A DNA stretch of 34,846 bases from Streptomyces sp. ISL-94 (GTDB lineage: Bacteria; Actinomycetota; Actinomycetes; Streptomycetales; Streptomycetaceae): NCBI RefSeq assembly GCF_018614075.1, contig NZ_JAGGOZ010000088.1, forward strand, positions 1 to 34,846, read 5' to 3'. Of this stretch, positions 1 through 8,181 are shown one piece after another (position 1 is the stretch's first letter; every line of letters starts with the position of its first letter). Position numbers and translations under genes: made by a program. The notes under the pieces were generated by a model. It saw only the letters and a program-made list of their open reading frames with translations. It made no database searches and was not told the origin of the DNA.

Positions 1-94
1 CCGGTGAACCTTTCCGGTCACGGCACTAGCCGTCACAGCCGTCGGCTCGCCACCAGGGGCAGGGTCGAGGGCCCTCGCCCCGTAGCCTGGCGGG

Positions 95-880
95 ATGGCT
101 GAACCACTCGCGCTGTGGCCGGTGGCGCCCTCCTGCGAGACCGACTGGCTGACCGAGCTCTGCGGGGACGGGACCACCGGCTTCGAACCGCCCCGCAGAC
201 CGGACGCGGCGTGGGTGCTGCACGCCATGTACGAGCACAGAGGCAGGATCGCCGGCATCTCCCACCACGAGGCGCGCCAGGCGGCCGTCGGGTCCGGTGC
301 CATCGAGCCCGACCGGCTGGGCGACATCGGCCTGGAGGCGGGCACGGCCACGGGCGGCGGCCTGGGACGCGCGGAACACCCCGGCTCGCGGTACCGCCGC
401 CTGCGCTGGGCCGAGCTGTCCGCCCGCTGCGGGGACCCGGTGGTCCCGGAGGGGGCGTACCCGTCGCTCCGCTGCTTCCCCTCCGCCCAGCTGGACCACA
501 GTTGGCCGGTCGGTATCCGGCCGCCCACGGAGGGCAGCCTCGACCGGCCCACCTGGGACCGGCTGGTCGACCTCCTCGTCTCTTACAGCACCGACGGCCC
601 GGACACCCGCTGCCTCGCCTACTACAACCCGCTGATGCTGCGCGACATCGACTTCGACCTCCTCCGTGTCCGCGCGGGCCGGCTCCGGGACGCCTACGCC
701 CTCTACGACAACCCGGAGGCGGACTTCAGTCCCTCCAACCTGTGGCCTGCGGACCGCTCCTGGGTCGTGTTCACCGACTACGACCTGTGGGCCACCAAAG
801 TCGTCGGCCCCGAGCACCTGGTCGAAGCACTGCTCCGAGACCCGGTGATCGAGGCAGTCCGACTGCCCTGGACCAGCTAG
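95..880 (+). CDS. Hypothetical protein, 261 aa
   Basis: I do not recognise a family. The ATG follows a weak GGCGGG ribosome-binding site and the frame has Streptomyces codon bias, so it is probably a real gene. The product looks soluble, with no signal peptide or membrane helix. It is rich in Trp, Tyr and Arg, and its C-terminal third contains the stretch SWVVFTDYDLWATKVVGPEH, which reads like a compact alpha/beta domain. Four cysteines are scattered rather than arranged as a metal site. The stop lies only four bases from the stop of the convergent ABC transporter gene, so the two share a 3' end. No function is assigned. Confidence 0.7.
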   Translation: MAEPLALWPVAPSCETDWLTELCGDGTTGFEPPRRPDAAWVLHAMYEHRGRIAGISHHEARQAAVGSGAIEPDRLGDIGLEAGTATGGGLGRAEHPGSRYRRLRWAELSARCGDPVVPEGAYPSLRCFPSAQLDHSWPVGIRPPTEGSLDRPTWDRLVDLLVSYSTDGPDTRCLAYYNPLMLRDIDFDLLRVRAGRLRDAYALYDNPEADFSPSNLWPADRSWVVFTDYDLWATKVVGPEHLVEALLRDPVIEAVRLPWTS

Positions 881-884
881 ACGG

Positions 885-2666
885 TCACCCGTGCCAGGAG
901 CGCCACAGGGCGGCGTAGGCACCGTCGGCCGCGACCAGTTCGTCGTGCGAGCCGAGTTCGCTGATCCGGCCGCCCTCGACCACCGCGATCACGTCCGCGT
1001 CGTGCGCGGTGTGCAGCCGGTGGGCGATGGCGATGACCGTGCGGCCGTCCAGGACACGGGCCAGCGAGCGCTCCAGGTGCCGGGCCGCGCGCGGATCCAG
1101 CAGCGAGGTCGCCTCGTCCAGCACCAGGGTATGCGGATCGGCCAGCACCAGCCGGGCCAGCGCGATCTGCTGGGCCTGCGCCGGGGTCAGGGCCGTACCG
1201 CCGGAACCGACCTCCGTGTCCAGACCCGAACCCAGGGCGCGCGCCCAGCCGTCGGCGTGCACCGCGCCCAGCGCCGCCCACAGCTCCGCGTCCGCGGCGC
1301 CCGTCCGGGCGAGGCGCAGGTTGTCCCGCAGCGAGCCGACGAAGACGTGGTGCTCCTGGTTGACCAGCGCCACGTGCGCGCGCACCCGCTCCGCCGGCAT
1401 CTGCGACAGCTGTGCCCCACCCAGGGTGATCTCGCCGGTCCGGGGCGCGTAGATGCCCGCGAGCAGCCGCCCCAGTGTGGACTTGCCCGCGCCTGAAGGG
1501 CCGACGAGCGCCATCCGGGTGCCCGGCGGCACGGACAGCGACACCTGGTGCAGGACGTCCACGCCCTCCCGGTAGCCGAAGTGGACCCCGTCCGCGCGGA
1601 CGTCCCGGCCCTCGGGCCCGACCTTCGGGTCCCCCGCGTCCGGCTCGATCTCCCGTACGCCCACCAGGCGGGCCAGGGAGACCTGGGCGATCTGCAGTTC
1701 GTCGTACCAGCGCAGGATCAGACCGATCGGATCGACCATCATCTGGGCCAGCAGCGCGCCCGTGGTCAGCTGCCCCACCGACATCCAGCCCTGCATCACG
1801 CAGTAGCCGCCGATCATCAGCACGGAGCCGAGGATGGTCACGTAGGTGACGTTGACGACGGGGAAGAGGACCGTACGCAGGAACAGCGTGTACCGCTCCC
1901 AGGCCGTCCACTCCTTGATCCGCCGCTCCGACAGCGCGATCCGGTCCCGCCCCAGGCGGTGCGCCTCGATCGTGCGGCCCGCGTCCACCGTCTCCGTGAG
2001 CACGGCCGCGACGGCCGCGTAGCCGGCCGCCTCCGAGCGGTACGCCGACGGCGCCCGCCGGAAGTACCAGCGGCAGCCGATCACCAGCACCGGCAGCGCC
2101 ACCAGCGCGGCCAGCGCCAGCGGCGGAGCCGTCACGGCGAGCGCCCCGAAGAGCAGCCCCGCCCACACCACGCCGATGGCCAGCTGCGGCACGGCTTCGC
2201 GCATCGCGTTGGCCAGCCGGTCGACGTCGGTGGTGATCCGCGACAGCAGGTCGCCGGTGCCGGCGCGCTCCAGCACGCCCGGCGGCAGCCCCACCGACCG
2301 TACGAGGAAGTCCTCGCGCAGATCGGCCAGCATCTGCTCGCCGAGCATCGCCCCGCGCAGCCGGACCAGCCGGACGAAGAACGTCTGGACCGCGAGCGCC
2401 AGCGCGAACAGCAGCGCCACGCGCCCGAGGTGGAGCTCGCGCGCCCCCGCTGTGAGGTCGTCCACGACCCGGCCCAGCAGGTAGGGGCCGACCATGGAGG
2501 CGATCACCGCGACCGCGTTGACGGTCACCAGCACCACGAAGGCCCGCCGGTGCCGCCGGAACAGGCCGCGCACATAGCCCCGTACGGTCGCCGACGTGCC
2601 CACGGGCAGGGTCGCGGCCGACTCGGGGGCCGCCGGATCGTATTCCGGCGGCGCCACGCCGATCAT
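885..2666 (-). CDS. ABC exporter half-transporter with competent Walker A, second gene of heterodimer pair
   Basis: A 593-aa fused permease-ATPase of the multidrug/lipid exporter type. The membrane domain covers roughly residues 30-330 and the nucleotide-binding domain 350-590. Walker A is intact (GPSGAGKST, 389-397), as are Walker B (TLVLDEATS, 513-521) and the H-loop His549. The signature motif is not LSGGQ but LTPAQAQQ (493-500). Its ATG overlaps the stop of the upstream half-transporter gene in ATGA, so the two are translationally coupled and almost certainly form a heterodimer. The degenerate signature is complementary to the defects of the partner, leaving one complete ATP site. The substrate cannot be read from sequence. 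Confidence 0.93.
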   Translation of the reverse strand: MIGVAPPEYDPAAPESAATLPVGTSATVRGYVRGLFRRHRRAFVVLVTVNAVAVIASMVGPYLLGRVVDDLTAGARELHLGRVALLFALALAVQTFFVRLVRLRGAMLGEQMLADLREDFLVRSVGLPPGVLERAGTGDLLSRITTDVDRLANAMREAVPQLAIGVVWAGLLFGALAVTAPPLALAALVALPVLVIGCRWYFRRAPSAYRSEAAGYAAVAAVLTETVDAGRTIEAHRLGRDRIALSERRIKEWTAWERYTLFLRTVLFPVVNVTYVTILGSVLMIGGYCVMQGWMSVGQLTTGALLAQMMVDPIGLILRWYDELQIAQVSLARLVGVREIEPDAGDPKVGPEGRDVRADGVHFGYREGVDVLHQVSLSVPPGTRMALVGPSGAGKSTLGRLLAGIYAPRTGEITLGGAQLSQMPAERVRAHVALVNQEHHVFVGSLRDNLRLARTGAADAELWAALGAVHADGWARALGSGLDTEVGSGGTALTPAQAQQIALARLVLADPHTLVLDEATSLLDPRAARHLERSLARVLDGRTVIAIAHRLHTAHDADVIAVVEGGRISELGSHDELVAADGAYAALWRSWHG

Positions 2667-4501
2667 GCGGATTCCTCGATCTCTGTGAGTTCTTCTTCCA
2701 GCCGGGTCGTTTCCACCCGCGCGAGCCGCTGCTCCTCCTCGGTCTCCCGCGTGACGACCGCCCGGTAGAGCGGCTCGGCGTGCAGCAGCTCCCGGTGCGT
2801 ACCGATCGCCGCCGCCTTCCCCTCGTCGATGAGGACGACCCGGTCCGCGCGGTCCAGCAGCAGCGGTGAGGAGGCCAGGACCACCGTGGTGCGCCCGGCG
2901 CGCAGCGCCGCGATCCCGTCCGCGATCCGTGCCTCGGTGTGCGAGTCGACCGCCGAGGTCGGCTCGTCCAGCACCAGCACCTCCGGATCGGTGACCAGGG
3001 AGCGCGCCAGCGCCAGCCGCTGGCGCTGCCCGCCCGACAGCGACCGGCCGCGCTCGGTGATCCGCGCGTCCATCGGATCACCGACCCCGTCGGGGGCCGA
3101 CTGCAGCAGCGCGTCCAGCACGTCCCCGCACTGGGCCGCCCCCAGCGCCGCGGCGGACCCCACGGCCCCGGAGGCCGGTACGTCGAACAGCTCGCGCAGG
3201 GTTCCGGACAGCAGCACCGGCTCCTTGTCCTGTACGAGGACCAGCGTGCGCGCGGTGTCCAGCGCGAGCTCGTCCAGCGCGACCCCGCCGAGGAGCACCG
3301 AGGGCCCGGTGGCCGCGCCCTCCTCCCCGTCCATCGGATGGCCGCCGAGGCGTTCCGCGAGGCGGCCCGCCAGGTCCGGGTCCCCGCACACGACGGCGGT
3401 GAACCGGCCCGCGGGGGCCAGCAGTCCGGTCTGCGGGTCGTACAGGTCCCCGCCCGGCGCCGGGGCCTGCGGCATGTCGGTGGCAGCGGGCCGCGCGGCG
3501 GCTTCCGTGCGGGTCAGCGACAGCACCCGGGCGGCCCGCTCGGCGGAGGGACGCGAGAAGGAGTACGCCATGGCGATCTCCTCGAAGTGCCGCAGCGGAT
3601 AGAGCAGCGTGGCCACCGCGCTGAACGCCGCGACGAGCTCACCCACCGCGATCCGGTCGTCCACGACGAGCGCGGCGCCGTACCAGACCACCGTGATCAG
3701 CAGGGCTCCCGGCAGGAGCACCTGGATCGCGGAGATCAGCGCCCACATCCGGGCGCTGCGCACGGCCGCCTTGCGGACCTCCTGCGAGGCCTCGCGGTAG
3801 CGGCCGAGGAAGAGCTCCTCGCCGCCGATGCCGCGCAGTACCCGCAGGCCCGCGACGGTATCGGAGGCCAGCTCGGTGGCCTTGCCCGCCTTCTCCCGCT
3901 GGAAGTCGGCCCGTTGGGTGGCGCGGGGGAGCAGCGGCAGCGCGGCCAGTGCGACAACGGGTACGCCGATCGCCACGACCACGCCCAGCGCGGGTGCGTA
4001 GAACAGCAGGCCCACGCAGACGAGGACGACGGCGAAGGCGGCCGCGAGGAAACGGGAGACCGCCTCGACGAACCAGCCGATCTTCTCGACGTCGCCCGTG
4101 GACACGGCGACCACCTCGCCCGCGGCGACCCGCCGGGTCAGGGCGGAGCCCAGTTCGGCGGTCTTGCGCGCCAGCAGCTGCTGCACGCGCGCCGCGGCGG
4201 TGATCCAGTTGGTGACGGCGGTCCGGTGCAGCATGGAATCGCCGAGCGAGATGGCGACGCCGAGCAGGACGAGCAGCCCGCCCACCAGCAGCAGCCGGCG
4301 GGCGTCGTGGTCGACGACCGCGTCCACGCCCAGCCCGACCGCGTACGGCAGTCCGGCGATGCCGGAGAAGTGCAGCAGCCCCCAGCCCAAACTCCTGGCC
4401 TGGCCGCCGAGCTGACCCCGGCCCAGCCAGATCAGGAACCGGGGACCGGAACGAGCGTCGGGTACCCCGGGATCCGGATACGGAAGATCGCTGATCTGCA
4501 T
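2663..4501 (-). CDS. ABC exporter half-transporter with degenerate ATP site, first gene of heterodimer pair
   Basis: A 612-aa permease-ATPase. The membrane domain spans about residues 35-315 and the nucleotide-binding domain 350-560. The signature LSGGQ (488-492) and Walker B VLVLDEPTS (508-516) are intact. The Walker A position reads VVCGDPDLAGR (about 370-380) with no Lys-Ser/Thr, and the H-loop histidine is replaced (ASSP, 543-546). This subunit therefore donates its signature to the partner's Walker A but cannot build a full site of its own, the arrangement known from asymmetric exporters such as TM287/288. The ATG at 4501 is followed at once by MQISDLPYPDPG. Its promoter must lie in 4502-4640, where a palindrome-like site is seen. 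Confidence 0.93.
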   Translation of the reverse strand: MQISDLPYPDPGVPDARSGPRFLIWLGRGQLGGQARSLGWGLLHFSGIAGLPYAVGLGVDAVVDHDARRLLLVGGLLVLLGVAISLGDSMLHRTAVTNWITAAARVQQLLARKTAELGSALTRRVAAGEVVAVSTGDVEKIGWFVEAVSRFLAAAFAVVLVCVGLLFYAPALGVVVAIGVPVVALAALPLLPRATQRADFQREKAGKATELASDTVAGLRVLRGIGGEELFLGRYREASQEVRKAAVRSARMWALISAIQVLLPGALLITVVWYGAALVVDDRIAVGELVAAFSAVATLLYPLRHFEEIAMAYSFSRPSAERAARVLSLTRTEAAARPAATDMPQAPAPGGDLYDPQTGLLAPAGRFTAVVCGDPDLAGRLAERLGGHPMDGEEGAATGPSVLLGGVALDELALDTARTLVLVQDKEPVLLSGTLRELFDVPASGAVGSAAALGAAQCGDVLDALLQSAPDGVGDPMDARITERGRSLSGGQRQRLALARSLVTDPEVLVLDEPTSAVDSHTEARIADGIAALRAGRTTVVLASSPLLLDRADRVVLIDEGKAAAIGTHRELLHAEPLYRAVVTRETEEEQRLARVETTRLEEELTEIEESA

Positions 4502-4513
4502 GACGCCCCATGA

Positions 4514-4530
4514 CTGGTCGAGTGGTCCAA
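4514..4530. promoter_or_regulatory. Possible operator upstream of the heterodimeric ABC exporter
   Basis: CTGGTCGAGTGGTCCAA lies 13 bases upstream of the exporter start codon. It matches 13 of 17 positions of the near-perfect palindrome at 17838-17854, although it is itself only an imperfect palindrome. It resembles sites of GntR/MocR-type regulators, but no such regulator is in the window. The assignment is inference. Confidence 0.3.
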
Positions 4531-4649
4531 ACCGTGCAAGGTTCGCCTTCCGGACGGGCTCCGGGCAATCGATTTTCCGTTGGCCGCGCCCCCTCGCGGG
4601 CAGGATTGCGGGCCCGCTGGACGGCGTAGCGGCAGGTCAGGAACCTCGG

Positions 4650-7586
4650 TCAGGGGCGTGTGGCGTGCTCCAGTTCGAGCAGGACCGAGTAATAGCCGCG
4701 GCCGGTGGCCCGGTCCATGCCCACCTCGCACATCCGGTTCGCCGACAGGTGCGCGTCGAAGGACCGGACCGTCACCTCCGCCGCCTCGCGCGCCGTCGCC
4801 GAGGCCGTCAGCTCCGGGTGCAGCAGGCCCCGGTCGCCCGCGAAGGCACAGCACCCCGCGTCGTCCGGGACCACCACCTCGTCGGCGCACGCCTCCGCGA
4901 CCGTCCGCAGCTGCGCCTCGTCGTCCAAGTGCCGCATCGAGCAGGTGGGGTGCAGCACCGCCGAGCCCACGGTGCGGCGGATCTCCAGACGGGGCAGCAG
5001 CTCTTCGGCCGCCCACACGAGGGAGTCCACGATCCGCAACTCCGCGTGCAGCGCCCGGTTGTCGTCCGTGAGATACGGGACCACCTCGTGCGCGATGCCC
5101 AGGGTGCAGGAGGACGCGTCGACCACCAGCGGCAGCCGGCCGCCGGCGGTCCAGCCCCAGGCCGCCTCGACGATCCGGTTGGCCATCACCCTGTTCCCGG
5201 CGTCGTAGCCCTTGGAGTGCCAGATCGTCGCGCAGCAGGTGCCGGTCACGTCGCGGGGGATCCACACGGGCCTGCCCGCCCGCTCCGACACGGCCACCAC
5301 GGCCTCCGGCAGGGAGGGCCCGGGCCGGCCTGCGGGGCCGCCGAAGATGCGGTTGACGCAGGCCGGGTAGTACACGGCGGCGGCGCCCACCCGGCGGGTG
5401 CCGGGCAGTTTCCGCGCCGCCGCGCCGGGGAGCTGCGGCAGCCAGTCGGGAACCAGGTCGGCTCGTACTGCCTTGCGCGCCGCCCCCGTGACCGCCCTGA
5501 GGACTCCGTCCCCGACCCGGTCGCCGATCTTGTCAGCGGCGGCAACGGCCAGCCGGGCGGCGGCCTCGACGGTCCGGAACCGCCGCGCGGCCAGCGCGGC
5601 GGCCCTCTCCTCGCGCGGGCTGTGCCGGCGGTGGCGGAAGTCCTTCATCAGCGCGCCCGTGTCGATGCCGACCGGGCAGGCGAGCTTGCAGGTGGAGTCG
5701 CCCGCGCAGGTGTCGACGGCGTCGTAGCCGTAGGCCGCGAGCAGCCCGTCCAGCACCGGGGAGCCGGGCGGCTGGCGCACCATCTCGCGGCGCAGCACGA
5801 TCCGCTGGCGCGGAGTGGTCGTCAGGTCCCCGCTGGGGCAGGTCGGTTCGCAGAAGCCGCACTCGATGCAGGGGTCGGCCACCGCCTCCACCCGGGGGAT
5901 CGTCTTCAGACCGCGCAGATGCGCCTGCGGGTCGCGGTCCAGGAGGATTCGCGGGGCGAGTACCCCGTCCGGGTCCACGGTCCGCTTGGTGCGCCACATC
6001 AGCTCGGTGGCCTTGGGGCCCCACTCCAGCTCCAGGAAGGGGGCGATGTTGCGGCCGGTGGAGTGCTCGGCCTTCAGCGAGCCGTCGAACCGCTCGACGG
6101 TGAGCCGGCAGAAGGCCTCCATGAAGGCCCCGTACCGCCGGACTTCGGAGGGCTCGGCGGCGTCGAAGGCGAGCAGGAAGTGCAGGTTGCCGTGGGCCGC
6201 GTGACCGGCGACGGCCGCGTCGAAGCCGTGCCGCGCCTGGAGTTCGAGGAGCGCCTCGCAGGCCTCGGCCAGCCGGGACGGCGGTACGGCGAAGTCCTCG
6301 GTGATCAGCGTGGTGCCGGGGGCGCGGGCTCCGCCGACGGCGGTGACGAAGGCCTTGCGGGCCTTCCAGTAACCGCTGATCGTGTGTGCGTCCCGGGTGA
6401 AGGCGTTGGTGACCGAGGGCACCGGCGCCACCAGGTCCAGCCCGGCGAGGACTTCGGCCGCGCGGCGCTCGTACGCGTCCCGGCCGGCCTCGTCCGGAGC
6501 GCGGAACTCCACCAGCAGGGCGGTGGTGTCCCTGGGCAGGTCCGCCCAGTCGGCGGGGACGCCCGCGACGCTGACCGAGGCGCGCAGGGTGTTGCCGTCC
6601 ATCAGCTCGACGGCGATGGCGCCCGCCTCGTTGAAGAGCGGCACGGCCGCGGCGGCGGCGGGCAGCGAGGGGAAGAACAGCAGGGCGGAGCAGAGTTCGC
6701 GGTCGAGCGGGAGGGTGTCGAAGACGACCTCGGAGATGAAGCCGAGGGTGCCCTCCGAGCCGACCATCAGCCCGCGCAGGATCTCCACGGGGGTGCTGCC
6801 GTCCAGGTAGGCGTCGAGCCGGTAGCCGGTGGTGTTCTTGATCTCGTACTTGGCGCGGATCCGCCGGACGAGCTCCGGATCGGCCTCGATCTCCCTCTTG
6901 ATCTCCATCAGCCCGTGGCACAGGGCCGGTTCGGCGCGCGCCAGTTCCTCGTCGGCCAGCGGGTCGGCGGTGTCCACCGCGGTCCCGCCGGGCAGTACGA
7001 AGGTGAGGGAGGAGAGGGTGCGGTAGGAGTTCCTGGTGGTGCCGGCCGTCATGCCCGAGGCGTTGTTGGCGACGACTCCGCCGAGGGTGCAGGCGATGGC
7101 GCTGGCCGGATCGGGACCCAGGATGCGGCCGTGGCGGGCGAGCGCGGCATTGGCCCGCAGCACGGTGGTGCCGGGCCGGATCCGGGCGCGGCGGCCCCCG
7201 TCCAGCACCTCGATGCCGGCCCAGTGGCGGCGTACGTCGACGAGGATGTCCTCGCCCTGGGCCTGGCCGTTGAGCGAGGTCCCGGCGGCGCGGAAGACGA
7301 CCTCGCGCTGCCGGCCGTGGGCGTAGGAGAGGACCGCGGAGACGTCGTCTATGTCCTCGACGATCACCACGACCTGGGGCACGAAGCGGTAGGGGGAGGC
7401 GTCGGTGGCGTAGCGGACCAGGTCGGAGACCTTCCACAGCACCTTCTCGGGGCCCAGCAGCTCGGCCAGCTCGCTGCGCAGCGGCTCTGGAGTGCCGGAG
7501 GCCCGGTGGTCGGGCATCCGGTCGGGGGCGGGGCCGCTGATGCTGCGGGGGCGCAGGGCCCCCGGATTCGGTTCCAGCAGCGGCAT
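4650..7586 (-). CDS. FAD-binding and (Fe-S)-binding oxidoreductase, D-lactate dehydrogenase-like
   Basis: A 978-aa three-part enzyme of the Dld/GlcD plus GlcF fusion type. It oxidises a D-2-hydroxy acid, most likely D-lactate, and passes electrons to the respiratory chain. Residues 60-240 form the FAD-binding PCMH domain (AAGTSLNGQ at 100-108, LGGVVANNASGM at 168-179). Residues 250-545 form the FAD-oxidase C-terminal domain. A ferredoxin-like module has a full CxxCxxCxxxCP cluster site (Cys573, 576, 579, 583) and a second CAGDSTCKLACP site (Cys627, 633, 637). The last 280 residues carry paired-cysteine CCG-type elements. The ATG at 7586 has GAGGGG seven bases upstream. It lies 48 bases after the marR stop on the same strand, so the two probably form an operon. 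The exact substrate is uncertain. Confidence 0.9.
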   Translation of the reverse strand: MPLLEPNPGALRPRSISGPAPDRMPDHRASGTPEPLRSELAELLGPEKVLWKVSDLVRYATDASPYRFVPQVVVIVEDIDDVSAVLSYAHGRQREVVFRAAGTSLNGQAQGEDILVDVRRHWAGIEVLDGGRRARIRPGTTVLRANAALARHGRILGPDPASAIACTLGGVVANNASGMTAGTTRNSYRTLSSLTFVLPGGTAVDTADPLADEELARAEPALCHGLMEIKREIEADPELVRRIRAKYEIKNTTGYRLDAYLDGSTPVEILRGLMVGSEGTLGFISEVVFDTLPLDRELCSALLFFPSLPAAAAAVPLFNEAGAIAVELMDGNTLRASVSVAGVPADWADLPRDTTALLVEFRAPDEAGRDAYERRAAEVLAGLDLVAPVPSVTNAFTRDAHTISGYWKARKAFVTAVGGARAPGTTLITEDFAVPPSRLAEACEALLELQARHGFDAAVAGHAAHGNLHFLLAFDAAEPSEVRRYGAFMEAFCRLTVERFDGSLKAEHSTGRNIAPFLELEWGPKATELMWRTKRTVDPDGVLAPRILLDRDPQAHLRGLKTIPRVEAVADPCIECGFCEPTCPSGDLTTTPRQRIVLRREMVRQPPGSPVLDGLLAAYGYDAVDTCAGDSTCKLACPVGIDTGALMKDFRHRRHSPREERAAALAARRFRTVEAAARLAVAAADKIGDRVGDGVLRAVTGAARKAVRADLVPDWLPQLPGAAARKLPGTRRVGAAAVYYPACVNRIFGGPAGRPGPSLPEAVVAVSERAGRPVWIPRDVTGTCCATIWHSKGYDAGNRVMANRIVEAAWGWTAGGRLPLVVDASSCTLGIAHEVVPYLTDDNRALHAELRIVDSLVWAAEELLPRLEIRRTVGSAVLHPTCSMRHLDDEAQLRTVAEACADEVVVPDDAGCCAFAGDRGLLHPELTASATAREAAEVTVRSFDAHLSANRMCEVGMDRATGRGYYSVLLELEHATRP

Positions 7587-7634
7587 GTGCGACCCCTCGC
7601 CTCACTCGCGGCCCGCGCATGCGCGGCCGTCTTC

Positions 7635-8096
7635 TCAGCAGCGGTGCTCCGCCGGGACGTCCGACAGGGCGTTCAGCAGGCCGCCGAGCACCTCGCGCTG
7701 GTCGGCGGTCAATGGGGCCAGGATCTCCTCTGCCGCGTCGGTTCGCGCGTTGCGCAGACGGCGCAGCGTGGCGCGGCCGGTGTCGGTGAGTTCGATCCTT
7801 ATGACGCGGCGGTTCGCCGGGTCGGGCGCGCGCCGCACGCACTCGGCGGCCTCCAGGCCGTCCACGAGGGTGGTCACGGCGCGGGGGACGACCTCCAGGC
7901 GGGCGGCGAGATCCGCCATTCGGGGAGGGGCGCCGTCGTCGTAGTGAGAGACCAGTCGCAGCAGCCGGGACTGGGCCGGAGTGATCCCGAGCGGCTCCAG
8001 ATGGCGCTTCTGGATGCGGTGGAGCCGACGGGTCAGGCGCAGCAGCTGCTCGGCGAGCACGCCGTCTGTGGTGTCGGTCTCGGAAGGGGTCCTCAT
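7635..8096 (-). CDS. MarR-family transcriptional regulator
   Basis: A 153-aa winged-helix regulator. The dimerisation helix (EQLLRLTRRLHRIQKRHLEP, about 16-35) is followed by the MarR DNA-binding core (PAQSRLLRLVSHYDDG, then RMADLAARLEVVPRAVTTLV as the helix-turn-helix, about 40-78) and the wing (PDPANRRVIRIELTDTGRA). It is divergent from an ABC exporter gene and upstream of the FAD/Fe-S oxidoreductase on its own strand. Palindromes fill the divergent gap, so autoregulation plus control of both flanks is likely. MarR proteins are usually repressors released by small ligands; no ligand is evident here. One cysteine sits at the extreme C terminus (Cys153). Confidence 0.92.
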   Translation of the reverse strand: MRTPSETDTTDGVLAEQLLRLTRRLHRIQKRHLEPLGITPAQSRLLRLVSHYDDGAPPRMADLAARLEVVPRAVTTLVDGLEAAECVRRAPDPANRRVIRIELTDTGRATLRRLRNARTDAAEEILAPLTADQREVLGGLLNALSDVPAEHRC

Positions 8097-8121
8097 ACTG
8101 GGAACAGTACCAGGACCAGAT

Positions 8122-8157
8122 TCATTGTGAGTATAGGTAACAATGAGCTATGCTCAT
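8122..8157. promoter_or_regulatory. Two overlapping palindromes, probable MarR operator
   Basis: The gap between the divergent marR and ABC genes contains TCATTGT (8122-8128), 11 bases, then ACAATGA (8140-8146), a perfect 7-bp inverted repeat. It overlaps a second perfect palindrome, ATGAGC-TAT-GCTCAT (8143-8157). The region is notably AT-richer than its surroundings. On the minus strand TATACT (8130-8135), a candidate -10 for marR, falls inside the first palindrome. The repeats are seen; MarR binding is inferred. Confidence 0.6.
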
Positions 8158-8181
8158 CGGAGTCTCGTCAGAAGGAGGCCC

